64,000 nucleotides of DNA from Nitriliruptor sp040882055 (GTDB taxonomy: Bacteria; Actinomycetota; Nitriliruptoria; Nitriliruptorales; Nitriliruptoraceae), in contig JBBECA010000048.1 in NCBI GenBank assembly GCA_040882055.1, positions 49,725 to 113,724 on the forward strand. The letters are read 5' to 3'. Shown here one piece after another: positions 17,089-23,955 of this stretch. Under the pieces are notes generated by a model that saw nothing but the letters and a program-made list of their open reading frames with translations, searched no databases and was not told where the DNA came from. A program made the translations under genes and the position numbers. The stretch's first letter is position 1. Each line of letters begins with the position of its first letter.

Positions 17089-17418
17089 TCAGGCGCCGTT
17101 ACGGAGCGCGGCGTGGTCCGCTTCGGCCTCGAGGACGAAGGCTTCGGCCGCCGCCAGTCGCTCGGGGAGCCGGCCACGTTCGTCGGCGATGAGCGCGAGC
17201 CGGGCGTCGATCGCCTCGTCCAGCGGCCCGTCGGTGTGCCGCAGGGCCCGGAGGAGGCGGCGGTCGACACCCGTGGCGAGCGCGCCCGCCTCGGTGCGGG
17301 AGCGGTGCAGCCGGCGCTGCTCGTCGAGCAGGTACTCGCCGTACCGCGTCAGCGCCGCGACCTCGTCCCGAGCCCGGAGGAGGGTGAAGTACGCGGCTTC
17401 GACCTGGTCGCGTGGCAC
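17089..17418 (-). CDS. Hypothetical helical protein, 109 aa
   Basis: No family recognised. The protein is almost entirely helical, alanine-, arginine- and glutamate-rich, and probably forms a coiled coil (for example RARDEVAALTRYGEYLLDEQ and RLPERLAAAEAFVLEAEADH). There is no membrane helix. The GTG start at 17418 lies 1 bp after the SRPBCC stop, and its own stop nearly touches the next gene. This gives a tight three-gene unit: SRPBCC protein, this protein, DUF2384-like protein. Confidence 0.6.
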   Translation of the reverse strand: MPRDQVEAAYFTLLRARDEVAALTRYGEYLLDEQRRLHRSRTEAGALATGVDRRLLRALRHTDGPLDEAIDARLALIADERGRLPERLAAAEAFVLEAEADHAALRNGA

Positions 17419-17419
17419 G

Positions 17420-17854
17420 TCAGGCCCGAGCCTCCGCGCGGCGCTTCAGCCCGTCGAGCCCCTGCTCGAGGATCTGCTTGGCGGCGCGCTTCTTGAGGAA
17501 CCCGGGCAGCGGCATGTCGACGTCGGCTTCGAGGTCGTAGCGCACCGAGGTCCCGGTGCCGTCGGGCGCCAGCACGTAGCGGCCGTCGAGCTGCGAGACC
17601 GTCTCGCCCTCGACGAGCGTCCAGCTGACGACGTCCTCGGTGTAGCTGTAGCGGAGGGTGTAGGCGACCTCGGCGACCTTCGCATCGACCCGGAACCTCG
17701 CCTCGGACGGTCGACCCTGGTCGTCGCGCGAGAGCACCTCGGCCTCGAGCATGCCCTCGGCCCACTCGGGGTAGCTGTCGAGGTCGGTGATGACCGCGAG
17801 GACGGTGGCAGCCGGAGCCGCGATGGTGGTGGTCTCGCTGACGCGCTGACCCAT
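17420..17854 (-). CDS. SRPBCC-family (polyketide cyclase/START-like) protein
   Basis: Small hydrophobic-ligand-binding fold of 144 aa. The N-terminus MGQRVSETTTIAAPAATVLA, then VITDLDSYPEWAEGMLEAEV, is the typical coenzyme Q-binding/START-like opening found widely in actinobacteria. The ATG at 17854 has AGGAGG 10 nt upstream. The ligand is unknown. Actinobacterial members of this type may bind lipids. It heads the small operon with the next two genes. Confidence 0.85.
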   Translation of the reverse strand: MGQRVSETTTIAAPAATVLAVITDLDSYPEWAEGMLEAEVLSRDDQGRPSEARFRVDAKVAEVAYTLRYSYTEDVVSWTLVEGETVSQLDGRYVLAPDGTGTSVRYDLEADVDMPLPGFLKKRAAKQILEQGLDGLKRRAEARA

Positions 17855-17929
17855 CGAGCTGGCCTCCTGGAGCGGGGTGCCGCGTCGTGCGCGGCGGTCG
17901 CCATCGGGCGACACGGACGGGGCGGGATG

Positions 17930-19015
17930 CTAGCCGTGGAGGGCGGAGGCCGGTCCGCCGACCTCGTCCACCGAGTCGGGTCGGGCGGCGCCTTCGCGTT
18001 CGGCGAGTTCGGCTGCGATCCGGTCGACGCCGGCCTCGAGCGCACGCAGCTCGGCGACCTCGCGCGTCAGCGTGCGCCGCTTGGTCCGCAGCTCGGCGAC
18101 GGCCTCGCCGAGCGCCTGCTGACCGTCCGCGGTGTCCCAGGCGGGGCAGAGGGCGCGGAAGTCGCACCAGTCGCACAGCGGGTTCGGACGGGGCTCGTAG
18201 GCCTCGGCCCGGACCGCGGCCGCGGTGTCGAGCACCGCCTGCCTGGCGCCCTCGAGGTCGAGTTCGTCGAGGGTGGCCACGACCTCGACCCCGGCGACGA
18301 CGAAGTCGAGGCTGACGGTGGCCGGCAGCGCGCCGTAGAGGTGGCGGCAGGCGAGCGCGTAGAGCGAGAGCTGGAGGGAGCTGGCGACGCGAGCGCGGTC
18401 CTTGACCTTGCGGTTGGTCTTGTAGTCGACGACGTGGAAGCGGCCGTCGTCGTCGACGTCGACGCGGTCGATGGAGCCGACGACGGTGGCCTCGTAGCCG
18501 ATGGGCAGCTCGAACCACGCCTCGGTGGCGACCGGCAGCCGGTAGGAGCTCGCCACGCGCTGGTGGTAGCGCCGCAGCACCTGCTGGGCGTGGCGGTAGA
18601 AGCCGAGCTGCTCCTCGCGTGGGAGGTCGACGAACCCGCTGTGCTCCCAACCGTCGTAGAGGAAGCCGAGCAGCTCCTCCTCCGAGGGGCAGGCGGGCAG
18701 CTTGCGGTCGTAGAACGCCTCGAGGGCGTTGTGGATCGACGAACCGAACGACAGGTGCGGTCCTGGCCGACCCGGCAGCTTGTCCACGTAGCTGTAGCGG
18801 AACTTGCGGGGACAGTTGCTGTAGCTCTCGATGCGCGAGAACGAGAGCCGGACCCGACCCTCGGCGTCGATGAGGGGCGGGTGCGCGGGCTCGAGCTCCC
18901 CGAAGGTGCCCGGGGGGGCGCCCTCGAGGTCGAGCAGCTGCAACGAGGTGCCGTCGCCGGCGACCTCGGCGGTCGGGTCGGACGCGGTGGCGGTGGGAGC
19001 GGTGTCAGGATCCAT
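17930..19015 (-). CDS. RecB-family PD-(D/E)XK exonuclease with Cas4/AddB-like Fe-S cluster
   Basis: Predicted single-domain nuclease of 361 aa. The nuclease core shows a GxxxH-type segment (SFGSSIHNALEAF, His95), D183 in GSIDRVD, the DYKT motif (D197, K199) and the Q215 motif QLSLYA. Cys68 (SNCPRKFRYSY) together with Cys281, Cys284 and Cys290 (CDWCDFRALC) fits the four-cysteine [4Fe-4S] clamp of AddB/Cas4/Dna2 nucleases. There is no helicase domain. M. tuberculosis has a similar RecB-like gene beside trmI and mpa, whereas here it lies 30 kb from them. The start is uncertain: ATG 19015 or GTG 19045, neither with a clear ribosome site. Confidence 0.85.
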   Translation of the reverse strand: MDPDTAPTATASDPTAEVAGDGTSLQLLDLEGAPPGTFGELEPAHPPLIDAEGRVRLSFSRIESYSNCPRKFRYSYVDKLPGRPGPHLSFGSSIHNALEAFYDRKLPACPSEEELLGFLYDGWEHSGFVDLPREEQLGFYRHAQQVLRRYHQRVASSYRLPVATEAWFELPIGYEATVVGSIDRVDVDDDGRFHVVDYKTNRKVKDRARVASSLQLSLYALACRHLYGALPATVSLDFVVAGVEVVATLDELDLEGARQAVLDTAAAVRAEAYEPRPNPLCDWCDFRALCPAWDTADGQQALGEAVAELRTKRRTLTREVAELRALEAGVDRIAAELAEREGAARPDSVDEVGGPASALHG

Positions 19016-19084
19016 GGCCACCGACGGTACCGGTGGGTGTGACACGTCCGGCGGAGGTGGGGTGCGCGCCTGGGGACGTGCTCC

Positions 19085-19876
19085 TCAGGTGGTCGCAGCC
19101 ACCCGCTCGACGACGGCGTCGTGCAGCCACCCGTTGCTGCTGATCGCGCTGCCGCCGTCAGCGGTCGCCGTGCCGCCGAGGTCGGTGAACCGCCCGCCGG
19201 CGGCCTCGACGATCACCTTGACCGCCGCCAGGTCCCACAGGCTGACCTCGGCCTCGAGCGCCACGTCGCAGGCACCGGCGGCGACGAGGCAGTGCTGCCA
19301 GAAGTCGCCGTAGCCGCGCTGCCGACCCGAGCGCGCGGCCAGGTCGGTGACGAGCGAGCCGATCCCGCGCCCGCTGAAGTAGCTGAGCCCACCGAAGCTG
19401 ACGTCCGCGGCGGCCAGGTCACGCACGTCGCTGACGCGGACCTCCCGGCCGTCCTGGTGGGCCGGTCCCCCGCGCACCCCGTCCCAGCGGCTGCCGAGCG
19501 CCGGTGCGGACGCCACCCCCACCACCTCGACGCCACCGACCTGCAGCGCGATGAGCGTCGCCCACACGGGGTTGCCACGCACGAAGTTCTTGGTGCCGTC
19601 GATCGGGTCGACGATCCAGCGTGGCGCCTTCGGGTCGCCCTCGAGGCCGTCCTCCTCGCCGAGGAACGCGTGGTCCGGGTAGCGCTCGTGGACGGCCGCA
19701 CGGATCGCCCGCTCCGCGTCACGGTCGTGCGCGGTGACCGGCGTGCCGTCGTCCTTGAGCACGACCTCGAAGCGCCCGTGGTAGCCGGGCAGCGTGATCG
19801 CGTCCGCGAGGTCGGCCAGCTCGTGCGCGAAGGCGACCAGCGCGCCGAGCTCGCCGGCCGGCAGCGCCGGGCTCAC
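19085..19876 (-). CDS. hisN: Inositol-monophosphatase-family phosphatase, histidinol-phosphatase type
   Basis: Mg-dependent phosphatase of 263 aa. Metal and catalytic motifs are DGTPVTAHDRDAERAIR, GEEDGL, the WIVDPIDGTKNFVRG loop (D-x-I-D-G-T) and the C-terminal SLWDLAAVKVIVEAAGG. The order and length match actinobacterial HisN, which dephosphorylates histidinol phosphate. Inositol-1-phosphatase (SuhB/ImpA) remains possible. The GTG at 19876 overlaps the stop of the 155-aa gene by 4 nt. No other his genes are nearby, so the histidine role is inferred from sequence type only. Confidence 0.78.
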   Translation of the reverse strand: MSPALPAGELGALVAFAHELADLADAITLPGYHGRFEVVLKDDGTPVTAHDRDAERAIRAAVHERYPDHAFLGEEDGLEGDPKAPRWIVDPIDGTKNFVRGNPVWATLIALQVGGVEVVGVASAPALGSRWDGVRGGPAHQDGREVRVSDVRDLAAADVSFGGLSYFSGRGIGSLVTDLAARSGRQRGYGDFWQHCLVAAGACDVALEAEVSLWDLAAVKVIVEAAGGRFTDLGGTATADGGSAISSNGWLHDAVVERVAATT

Positions 19877-20340
19877 CAGTCGAAGGTGAGGTCGTTGAAG
19901 CGCAGGATGATGTCGTTGGGCTGCACGGTGAGGGTGACCTCCTCGCGCGGCACCCACAGCGGGATGCAGGGGCCCTGGCCGGCGTGACCCATCAGGCAGA
20001 TCAGGATCTGCCCCTCGGCGTCGAGCCCGATGATCTGCCGCGCGTAGCTGAGCAGCTCGTGGAAGTCGGCGTGCCCGGCACGCCGCTTCTGGTACGCCGC
20101 GGCCCAGCGCGACTCGGAGCGTCCGTAGTTGGCGATCACCTGCATCGGCACGAGCTTGGTGATGCCGTTGAGCGAACGGACCGACTTGAGGGCCTTGTCC
20201 TGCTTGGGAGCCTTACCGACCCGGACCGCCGCATCGGGCGCCGCGAGCCGGCCGGGCAGGTCCTCGAGCTCGAAGTTGCCCGCGGCCTGGGCGGCCTTCT
20301 GGCGTTCGACGGGGATCTGCAGCTCGATCTTGGTGGCCAC
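19873..20340 (-). CDS. Conserved-looking hypothetical protein, 155 aa
   Basis: I do not recognise this family. It starts ATKIELQIPVERQKAAQAAG and ends with a beta-rich segment, ICLMGHAGQGPCIPLWVPRE followed by VTLTVQPNDIILRFNDLTFDW. It has one lysine-rich central patch (VGKAPKQDKALKSVRSLNGI), two cysteines, and no signal peptide or membrane helix. Its lysine and aromatic content differs from typical spurious frames in this GC-rich DNA. It is coupled by a 4-nt overlap to the hisN-like gene, so it is very likely expressed. It is the first gene after tRNA-Glu. Confidence 0.72.
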   Translation of the reverse strand: MATKIELQIPVERQKAAQAAGNFELEDLPGRLAAPDAAVRVGKAPKQDKALKSVRSLNGITKLVPMQVIANYGRSESRWAAAYQKRRAGHADFHELLSYARQIIGLDAEGQILICLMGHAGQGPCIPLWVPREEVTLTVQPNDIILRFNDLTFDW

Positions 20341-20401
20341 GAGGGCTCCTGAGGTGGTTGTACGGCGTCCGACCGAGGTGAGCGGCGGACGCGCGAGGGT
20401 A

Positions 20402-20431
20402 CCGCGGACGGCCGACGCTGGCCGTCCGCGG
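20402..20431 (-). terminator. Hairpin terminator downstream of tRNA-Glu
   Basis: A perfect 12-bp inverted repeat (20402-20413 with 20420-20431) with a 6-nt loop starts 25 nt beyond the tRNA 3' end on the minus strand. It separates the tRNA from the 155-aa protein gene. Confidence 0.65.
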
Positions 20432-20456
20432 ACCCCGACCGAACGTGGGTCTCGCG

Positions 20457-20529
20457 TAGCCCCGACCGGGTTCGAACCGGCGTTGCCGCCTTGAAAGGGC
20501 GGAGTCCTGGACCGCTGGACGACGGGGCC
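20457..20529 (-). tRNA. tRNA-Glu (anticodon UUC)
   Basis: Full cloverleaf of 73 nt. The acceptor GGCCCCG pairs with CGGGGCU (one G-U pair at 1-72). The D arm is GUCC...GGAC type. The anticodon stem CCGCC/GGCGG carries loop CUUUCAA (anticodon UUC). The T arm is GCCGG-UUCGAAC-CCGGU and the discriminator is A. CCA is not encoded. It closely parallels bacterial tRNA-Glu. A TAGCCTGC box ends about 16 nt upstream and a strong hairpin follows. Confidence 0.96.
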
Positions 20530-20545
20530 GTGGTCCTGCGAGGCC

Positions 20546-20553
20546 GCAGGCTA
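20546..20553 (-). promoter_or_regulatory. Candidate -10 box (TAGCCT) for tRNA-Glu
   Basis: TAGCCTGC on the minus strand sits 16 nt before the tRNA 5' end, a suitable distance for a -10 element with a short pre-tRNA leader. The same octamer occurs before several other genes here. It is also one arm of a 7-bp inverted repeat (GCAGGCT...AGCCTGC), so it might instead belong to a terminator of the mannosyltransferase gene. Confidence 0.35.
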
Positions 20554-20582
20554 GCGGCGTCGCAGCCTGCCACTCCCCCGGG

Positions 20583-21341
20583 TCAGGCGAGCGGGAGCGA
20601 GCGGACCGAGCGCGGGTGCGGCGACGGTGCGCCCCGCTCGCCGGTCGCGGACCAGGAGGCGGTCCGCCAGAGGGCCTCGAGCACCACGGTGCGCGACAGC
20701 TTCGAGGCGCCGTCGCGCCGCTCCACGAAGACGATGGGCTCCTCGACGACGTGGAAGCCGGCGCGCCAGGCACGCCAGGCGACCTCGAGCTGGAAGGCGT
20801 ACCCGTCCGACTCCAGGCTGGCGACGTCGACCGTCTCGAGCACGGCGCGGTGGATCACCCGGAAGCCGCTCGTCCCGTCCCGCACCGGGAGCCCGGTCAG
20901 GGACCGGGCGTAGAGGTTGCCGGCCGCCGACAGCGCACGGCGCCGCAGGGGCCACCGTTCGACCCGTCCCCCGCTCACGTACCTGCTGCCGATGACGAGG
21001 TCCGCCGTCCGGGACCGTGCCAGCAACGCCGGCACCGCCGCCGGGTCGTGCGAGAGGTCGGCGTCCATCGCCACGAACCGGGTGTGATCCCGCGCGAGGC
21101 CCCACCCGAACCCCTCGCGGTACGCCGATCCGAGCCCCGCCTTCCGCGGACGGTGCAGCACCGCCACCCGGGGATCACGTGCGGCGATCCGGTCGGCGAG
21201 GCCGCCCGTGCCGTCCGGCGAGGCGTCGTCGACCACGAGGACCTCGACCGCAGGGACGACCCGGGCCAGCCCCGCCAGCAGCGACGCCAGGCTGGCACGC
21301 TCGTCGTAGGTGGGGACGACCACCAGCGTGCGGTCGGTCAC
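20583..21341 (-). CDS. Polyprenol-phosphate mannosyltransferase (GT2, Ppm/DPM1 type)
   Basis: GT-A glycosyltransferase of 252 aa that would make polyprenol-phosphate-mannose from GDP-mannose on the cytosolic face. The motifs VVVPTYDERASLASLLAGL, VLVVDDASPDGT, the metal site FVAMDADLSHDP and FVERRDGASKLS match the DPM1/Ppm group. The GTG at 21341 overlaps the lnt stop. In M. tuberculosis, Ppm1 is one protein with an Lnt-like domain plus this domain. Here the two are separate but coupled genes. The product donates mannose to lipoglycans or to proteins. Confidence 0.88.
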   Translation of the reverse strand: MTDRTLVVVPTYDERASLASLLAGLARVVPAVEVLVVDDASPDGTGGLADRIAARDPRVAVLHRPRKAGLGSAYREGFGWGLARDHTRFVAMDADLSHDPAAVPALLARSRTADLVIGSRYVSGGRVERWPLRRRALSAAGNLYARSLTGLPVRDGTSGFRVIHRAVLETVDVASLESDGYAFQLEVAWRAWRAGFHVVEEPIVFVERRDGASKLSRTVVLEALWRTASWSATGERGAPSPHPRSVRSLPLA

Positions 21342-22954
21342 GGGGCCCCGACCCGCGTCGTAGCGGCCGCGGTCGTCGGGGCCGCACCCGCACGTCGTGA
21401 CCGACGCCGCAGGAGCAGCGGCCACAGCAACGCGCCGAGGAACAGGGGGCGGGTGACCGTCCCGAGCAGGTCCCCGACCACCAGGAACGGGGTGGTGCCG
21501 CCCACGACCGGCACGTCACGGCGGATGGTCGCCCGCTCGAACAGCGGGGTCCGCTGCTCGGTGGTGCCGTCGGGCGCGACGAACGCCGACGACCCGGAGA
21601 GGGCACTGTGCACCACCCACCGGCCGGTCTCGACCGCCCGCAGCTGCGACTGCGCGAGGTGCTGGTCAGGCTCGGCGCTCAGGCCGAAGGAAGCATCCGT
21701 GGTCGCACTGATGAGCATCCCGGCGGGCTCAGGGCCCGCCATGACGTTGTCGCGGGCGACGTCGCCGAAGAGCGTCTCGAAGCAGATCAGGACCGCGATC
21801 GAGGTGCCGTCGAGCTCGATGTTGACCGGTTCGGTGGCGGGCAGGATGTCGCGCGGGATCTGCGCCAGGGGCGGGAACCACCCGATCCAGCGCCGGAGCG
21901 GCACGTACTCGCCGAACGGCACGACCGCCCGCTTGTCGTAGCGACCCACGGGCGCGGCGTCCCCGTCGAGCAGGATCTGGGTCCGGAAGAAGCCGGTCGA
22001 TGGATCGGGGCCATCGAGGTTGACGCCGGCGAGGGTGAACCGTGACCGGGTCGCCGCCTCGTCGAGGAGCTCGCGGAAACGGGCCCCGCGGTCGGCGTAC
22101 GGATCGGTGTCGACGGACGCCTCCGGCCAGACGGTGAGGTCGGGCGGGGATCCCTGCTCGGTCGCAGTCAGGGTCTCGTCGCGCATCTGGGTGGTGATCC
22201 GGAACGAGGGGTCGTCGACCCGACGCTCGAAGTGTCGGATGTCGTTGCCCTGGACCGACAGGACGTCGAGGGTGCCGACCTCGGGGGGCGGCTCGACGGT
22301 GATCATCACCGACAGCAGCAGGCCACCTACCAGCAGACCGACGGGCAGGTTCACCGCGGTGAGCGCACGCTCGACCGGCACCTCGCCCCGGCCGCGGACG
22401 GCGAGACGGGACCGTCGGACGACCTCGACCAGCGCCACGCTGATGAGGACGGTGAACAGCGTGATCCCCCGCCCCCCGAGCACACGCGCGACCGGCAGCA
22501 TCCACGAACCGTCGACGTGCGCGTACGCGATCGCGCCCCACTCGAACCCGCCGAGCGGGAACACCGAGCGCCACGCGTCCATGCCGACCCAGAGCAGGGC
22601 CGCGATCAGCGGGAGCCAGCGCGAGCCCAGCCACGGGCGGACAGCCACGGCGAACAGGGCGAGGAAGCCGGCCTGGATCGCCACGAGCAGACCCCAGGCG
22701 AGGTAGCCCGCCGGCAGGGTGAGCCAGGTCAGCATCGGCCCGAAGCAGCAGAGGGCCGCGACGGCGCCGAGCCGACCCGCGCGGGCAGGGGCGACCTGGA
22801 ACGCCAGCAGGAGCAGGGCCGGGCCGACCAGGGTCATCCACCACAGGTCGAACGGTGGGTGAGCCAGGAGCAACGCCACGCCGGCGCCGACCGCCAGGAA
22901 CGGCCCGAGGAGCGGCGCGACCGCGTGAGCTTGGCGGACGCCCGGGTCAGGCAC
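21338..22954 (-). CDS. lnt: Apolipoprotein N-acyltransferase
   Basis: Membrane enzyme of 538 aa that N-acylates lipoproteins. The N-terminal part holds six or so membrane helices, followed by a nitrilase-like domain and one C-terminal helix. Catalytic residues are visible: Glu in LTVWPEASVDTD, Lys in VGRYDKRAVVPFGEYVP and Cys in VLICFETLFGD. The GTG at 22954, 2 bp after the DUF4193 stop, gives a short cytosolic N-terminus before the first helix. The gene is coupled to the mannosyltransferase. The BMP lipoprotein of this window would be a potential substrate. Confidence 0.92.
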   Translation of the reverse strand: MPDPGVRQAHAVAPLLGPFLAVGAGVALLLAHPPFDLWWMTLVGPALLLLAFQVAPARAGRLGAVAALCCFGPMLTWLTLPAGYLAWGLLVAIQAGFLALFAVAVRPWLGSRWLPLIAALLWVGMDAWRSVFPLGGFEWGAIAYAHVDGSWMLPVARVLGGRGITLFTVLISVALVEVVRRSRLAVRGRGEVPVERALTAVNLPVGLLVGGLLLSVMITVEPPPEVGTLDVLSVQGNDIRHFERRVDDPSFRITTQMRDETLTATEQGSPPDLTVWPEASVDTDPYADRGARFRELLDEAATRSRFTLAGVNLDGPDPSTGFFRTQILLDGDAAPVGRYDKRAVVPFGEYVPLRRWIGWFPPLAQIPRDILPATEPVNIELDGTSIAVLICFETLFGDVARDNVMAGPEPAGMLISATTDASFGLSAEPDQHLAQSQLRAVETGRWVVHSALSGSSAFVAPDGTTEQRTPLFERATIRRDVPVVGGTTPFLVVGDLLGTVTRPLFLGALLWPLLLRRRSRRAGAAPTTAAATTRVGAP

Positions 22955-22956
22955 GT

Positions 22957-23424
22957 TCAGGCGCAGTCGCGGCAGAACATCTGTTCCTCGTCGGCGAGCT
23001 GGCTCTCGCGCTTGGCCATGTAACACGACCGGCAGACGAACTCACCGTCCCGGAGGCCCTCGATGCCGTCCTCGTCGTCGTCCTCGTCGAGCGCGACGGC
23101 GGCCACCACCTCGACCTCGTCCTCGTCGTCGAACGCGGCCTCGACCGGGACCGCCGCGACCGGCCCGTCCGTATCGTCCTCGGCGGTGTCGGCGGTGTCG
23201 AGCACGACGCTGTCGTCGGCAGCCTCCGCGTCGTCGTCCTCGTCGTCCTCGTCGTCGACGTCGAACGCGTCGTCCTCGTCGACGTCGAGCTCGGACAGGC
23301 CGGCCTCGTCGAGCTCGTCGTCCTCGACGGTGTCGACGTCAGCCGCCTCGACCGGATCGAGCGCATCGTCTCCACGGTCGGCGACGGCGGGATCCTCGCG
23401 GCGCTTGCGTGCTCGCGCAGCCAC
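22957..23424 (-). CDS. DUF4193-family acidic zinc-ribbon protein
   Basis: Protein of 155 aa with a very acidic, low-complexity centre (about residues 25-120, almost all D/E/V/A) and a C-terminal zinc ribbon. The ribbon is EFVCRSCYMAKRESQLADE followed by MFCRDCA, with four cysteines in two CxxC pairs. The C-terminal pattern and terminal CA match the actinobacterial DUF4193 family, whose function is unknown. The acidic stretch is longer than in the mycobacterial homologue as I recall it. The GTG start follows AAGGAG by 7 nt. It heads the unit DUF4193, lnt, mannosyltransferase. Confidence 0.85.
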   Translation of the reverse strand: MAARARKRREDPAVADRGDDALDPVEAADVDTVEDDELDEAGLSELDVDEDDAFDVDDEDDEDDDAEAADDSVVLDTADTAEDDTDGPVAAVPVEAAFDDEDEVEVVAAVALDEDDDEDGIEGLRDGEFVCRSCYMAKRESQLADEEQMFCRDCA

Positions 23425-23955
23425 GGGCGGGCTCCTTGGCGGAGGCGGGAGCCGGGCAGGATGGCCCAGCGGGCGCGCTTCGTACCAGAGCCACCCGACC
23501 GGCGCAAGGACGCGTCCGGCCCGCGGTGTCCCGCGCGGCGGCGCCGGCTGCCACCGGCCCGGTCCTCCCCGTGAGGAGGCGGCGCTCCGGGGGGCCCCGG
23601 CCGGACCGGGACCCCCCGTGAGACCAGGTGGACCACCTCGCCGTTGGGGCCGCGCCAGCCTGGTACGGCGTGACTGACGCGTTGTCTACTAGGCGTGTCG
23701 TCCACCGCGTCACCGCACGTTCCGCGTGAGGTACACGGGATCCTGCGTGCGCTCCCGAGGGGTCGTCCTCGGATCGCTGCCAGGTGTCCCGGCCGCCCCC
23801 TCCTCGCGGATCCGTTCCCGGTGACGTCGATGCGGGTACCGAACCAACCGGGCGGGCCCGACGTCAAGCCCTGCCGTGTGGTCGCTCCCCCCGGTCGCGC
23901 CGAACGCACGAGGGCTTGCGGAGATCGCGGTGAGCGTGAAGACGTCCGGAGAGCC
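23425..23955. other. 531-bp stretch without a recognisable gene
   Basis: This is the longest gap in the window. No reading frame here has sensible amino-acid composition, and I found no tRNA, tmRNA, RNase P or SRP RNA core motif. It holds one strong imperfect hairpin (23589-23617). It must contain the promoter of the DUF4193-lnt unit (minus) and the transcription end of the amidohydrolase unit. An unknown small RNA cannot be excluded. Confidence 0.6.
23589..23617 (-). terminator. Imperfect 12-bp hairpin in the intergenic gap
   Basis: Arms 23589-23600 and 23606-23617 pair with one mismatch around a 5-nt loop. It may terminate the amidohydrolase transcript some 340 nt after its stop, or fold in the DUF4193 leader. 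The strand assignment is a guess. Confidence 0.3.

Noticed and set aside
17089..17418. RES-type toxin partner for the DUF2384-like protein
   Set aside because: The 109-aa protein is all-helical and lacks the Arg/Glu/Ser motif pattern of RES toxins.
22320..23420. Coding-looking Glu/Asp or Ser-rich plus-strand frames opposite lnt and DUF4193
   Set aside because: They are antisense to a catalytically complete Lnt and a zinc-ribbon protein. The low-complexity Ser run is just the complement of acidic codons.
23425..23955. Housekeeping RNA (RNase P, tmRNA, SRP RNA) in the gap
   Set aside because: None of the conserved core sequences of these RNAs was seen on either strand.
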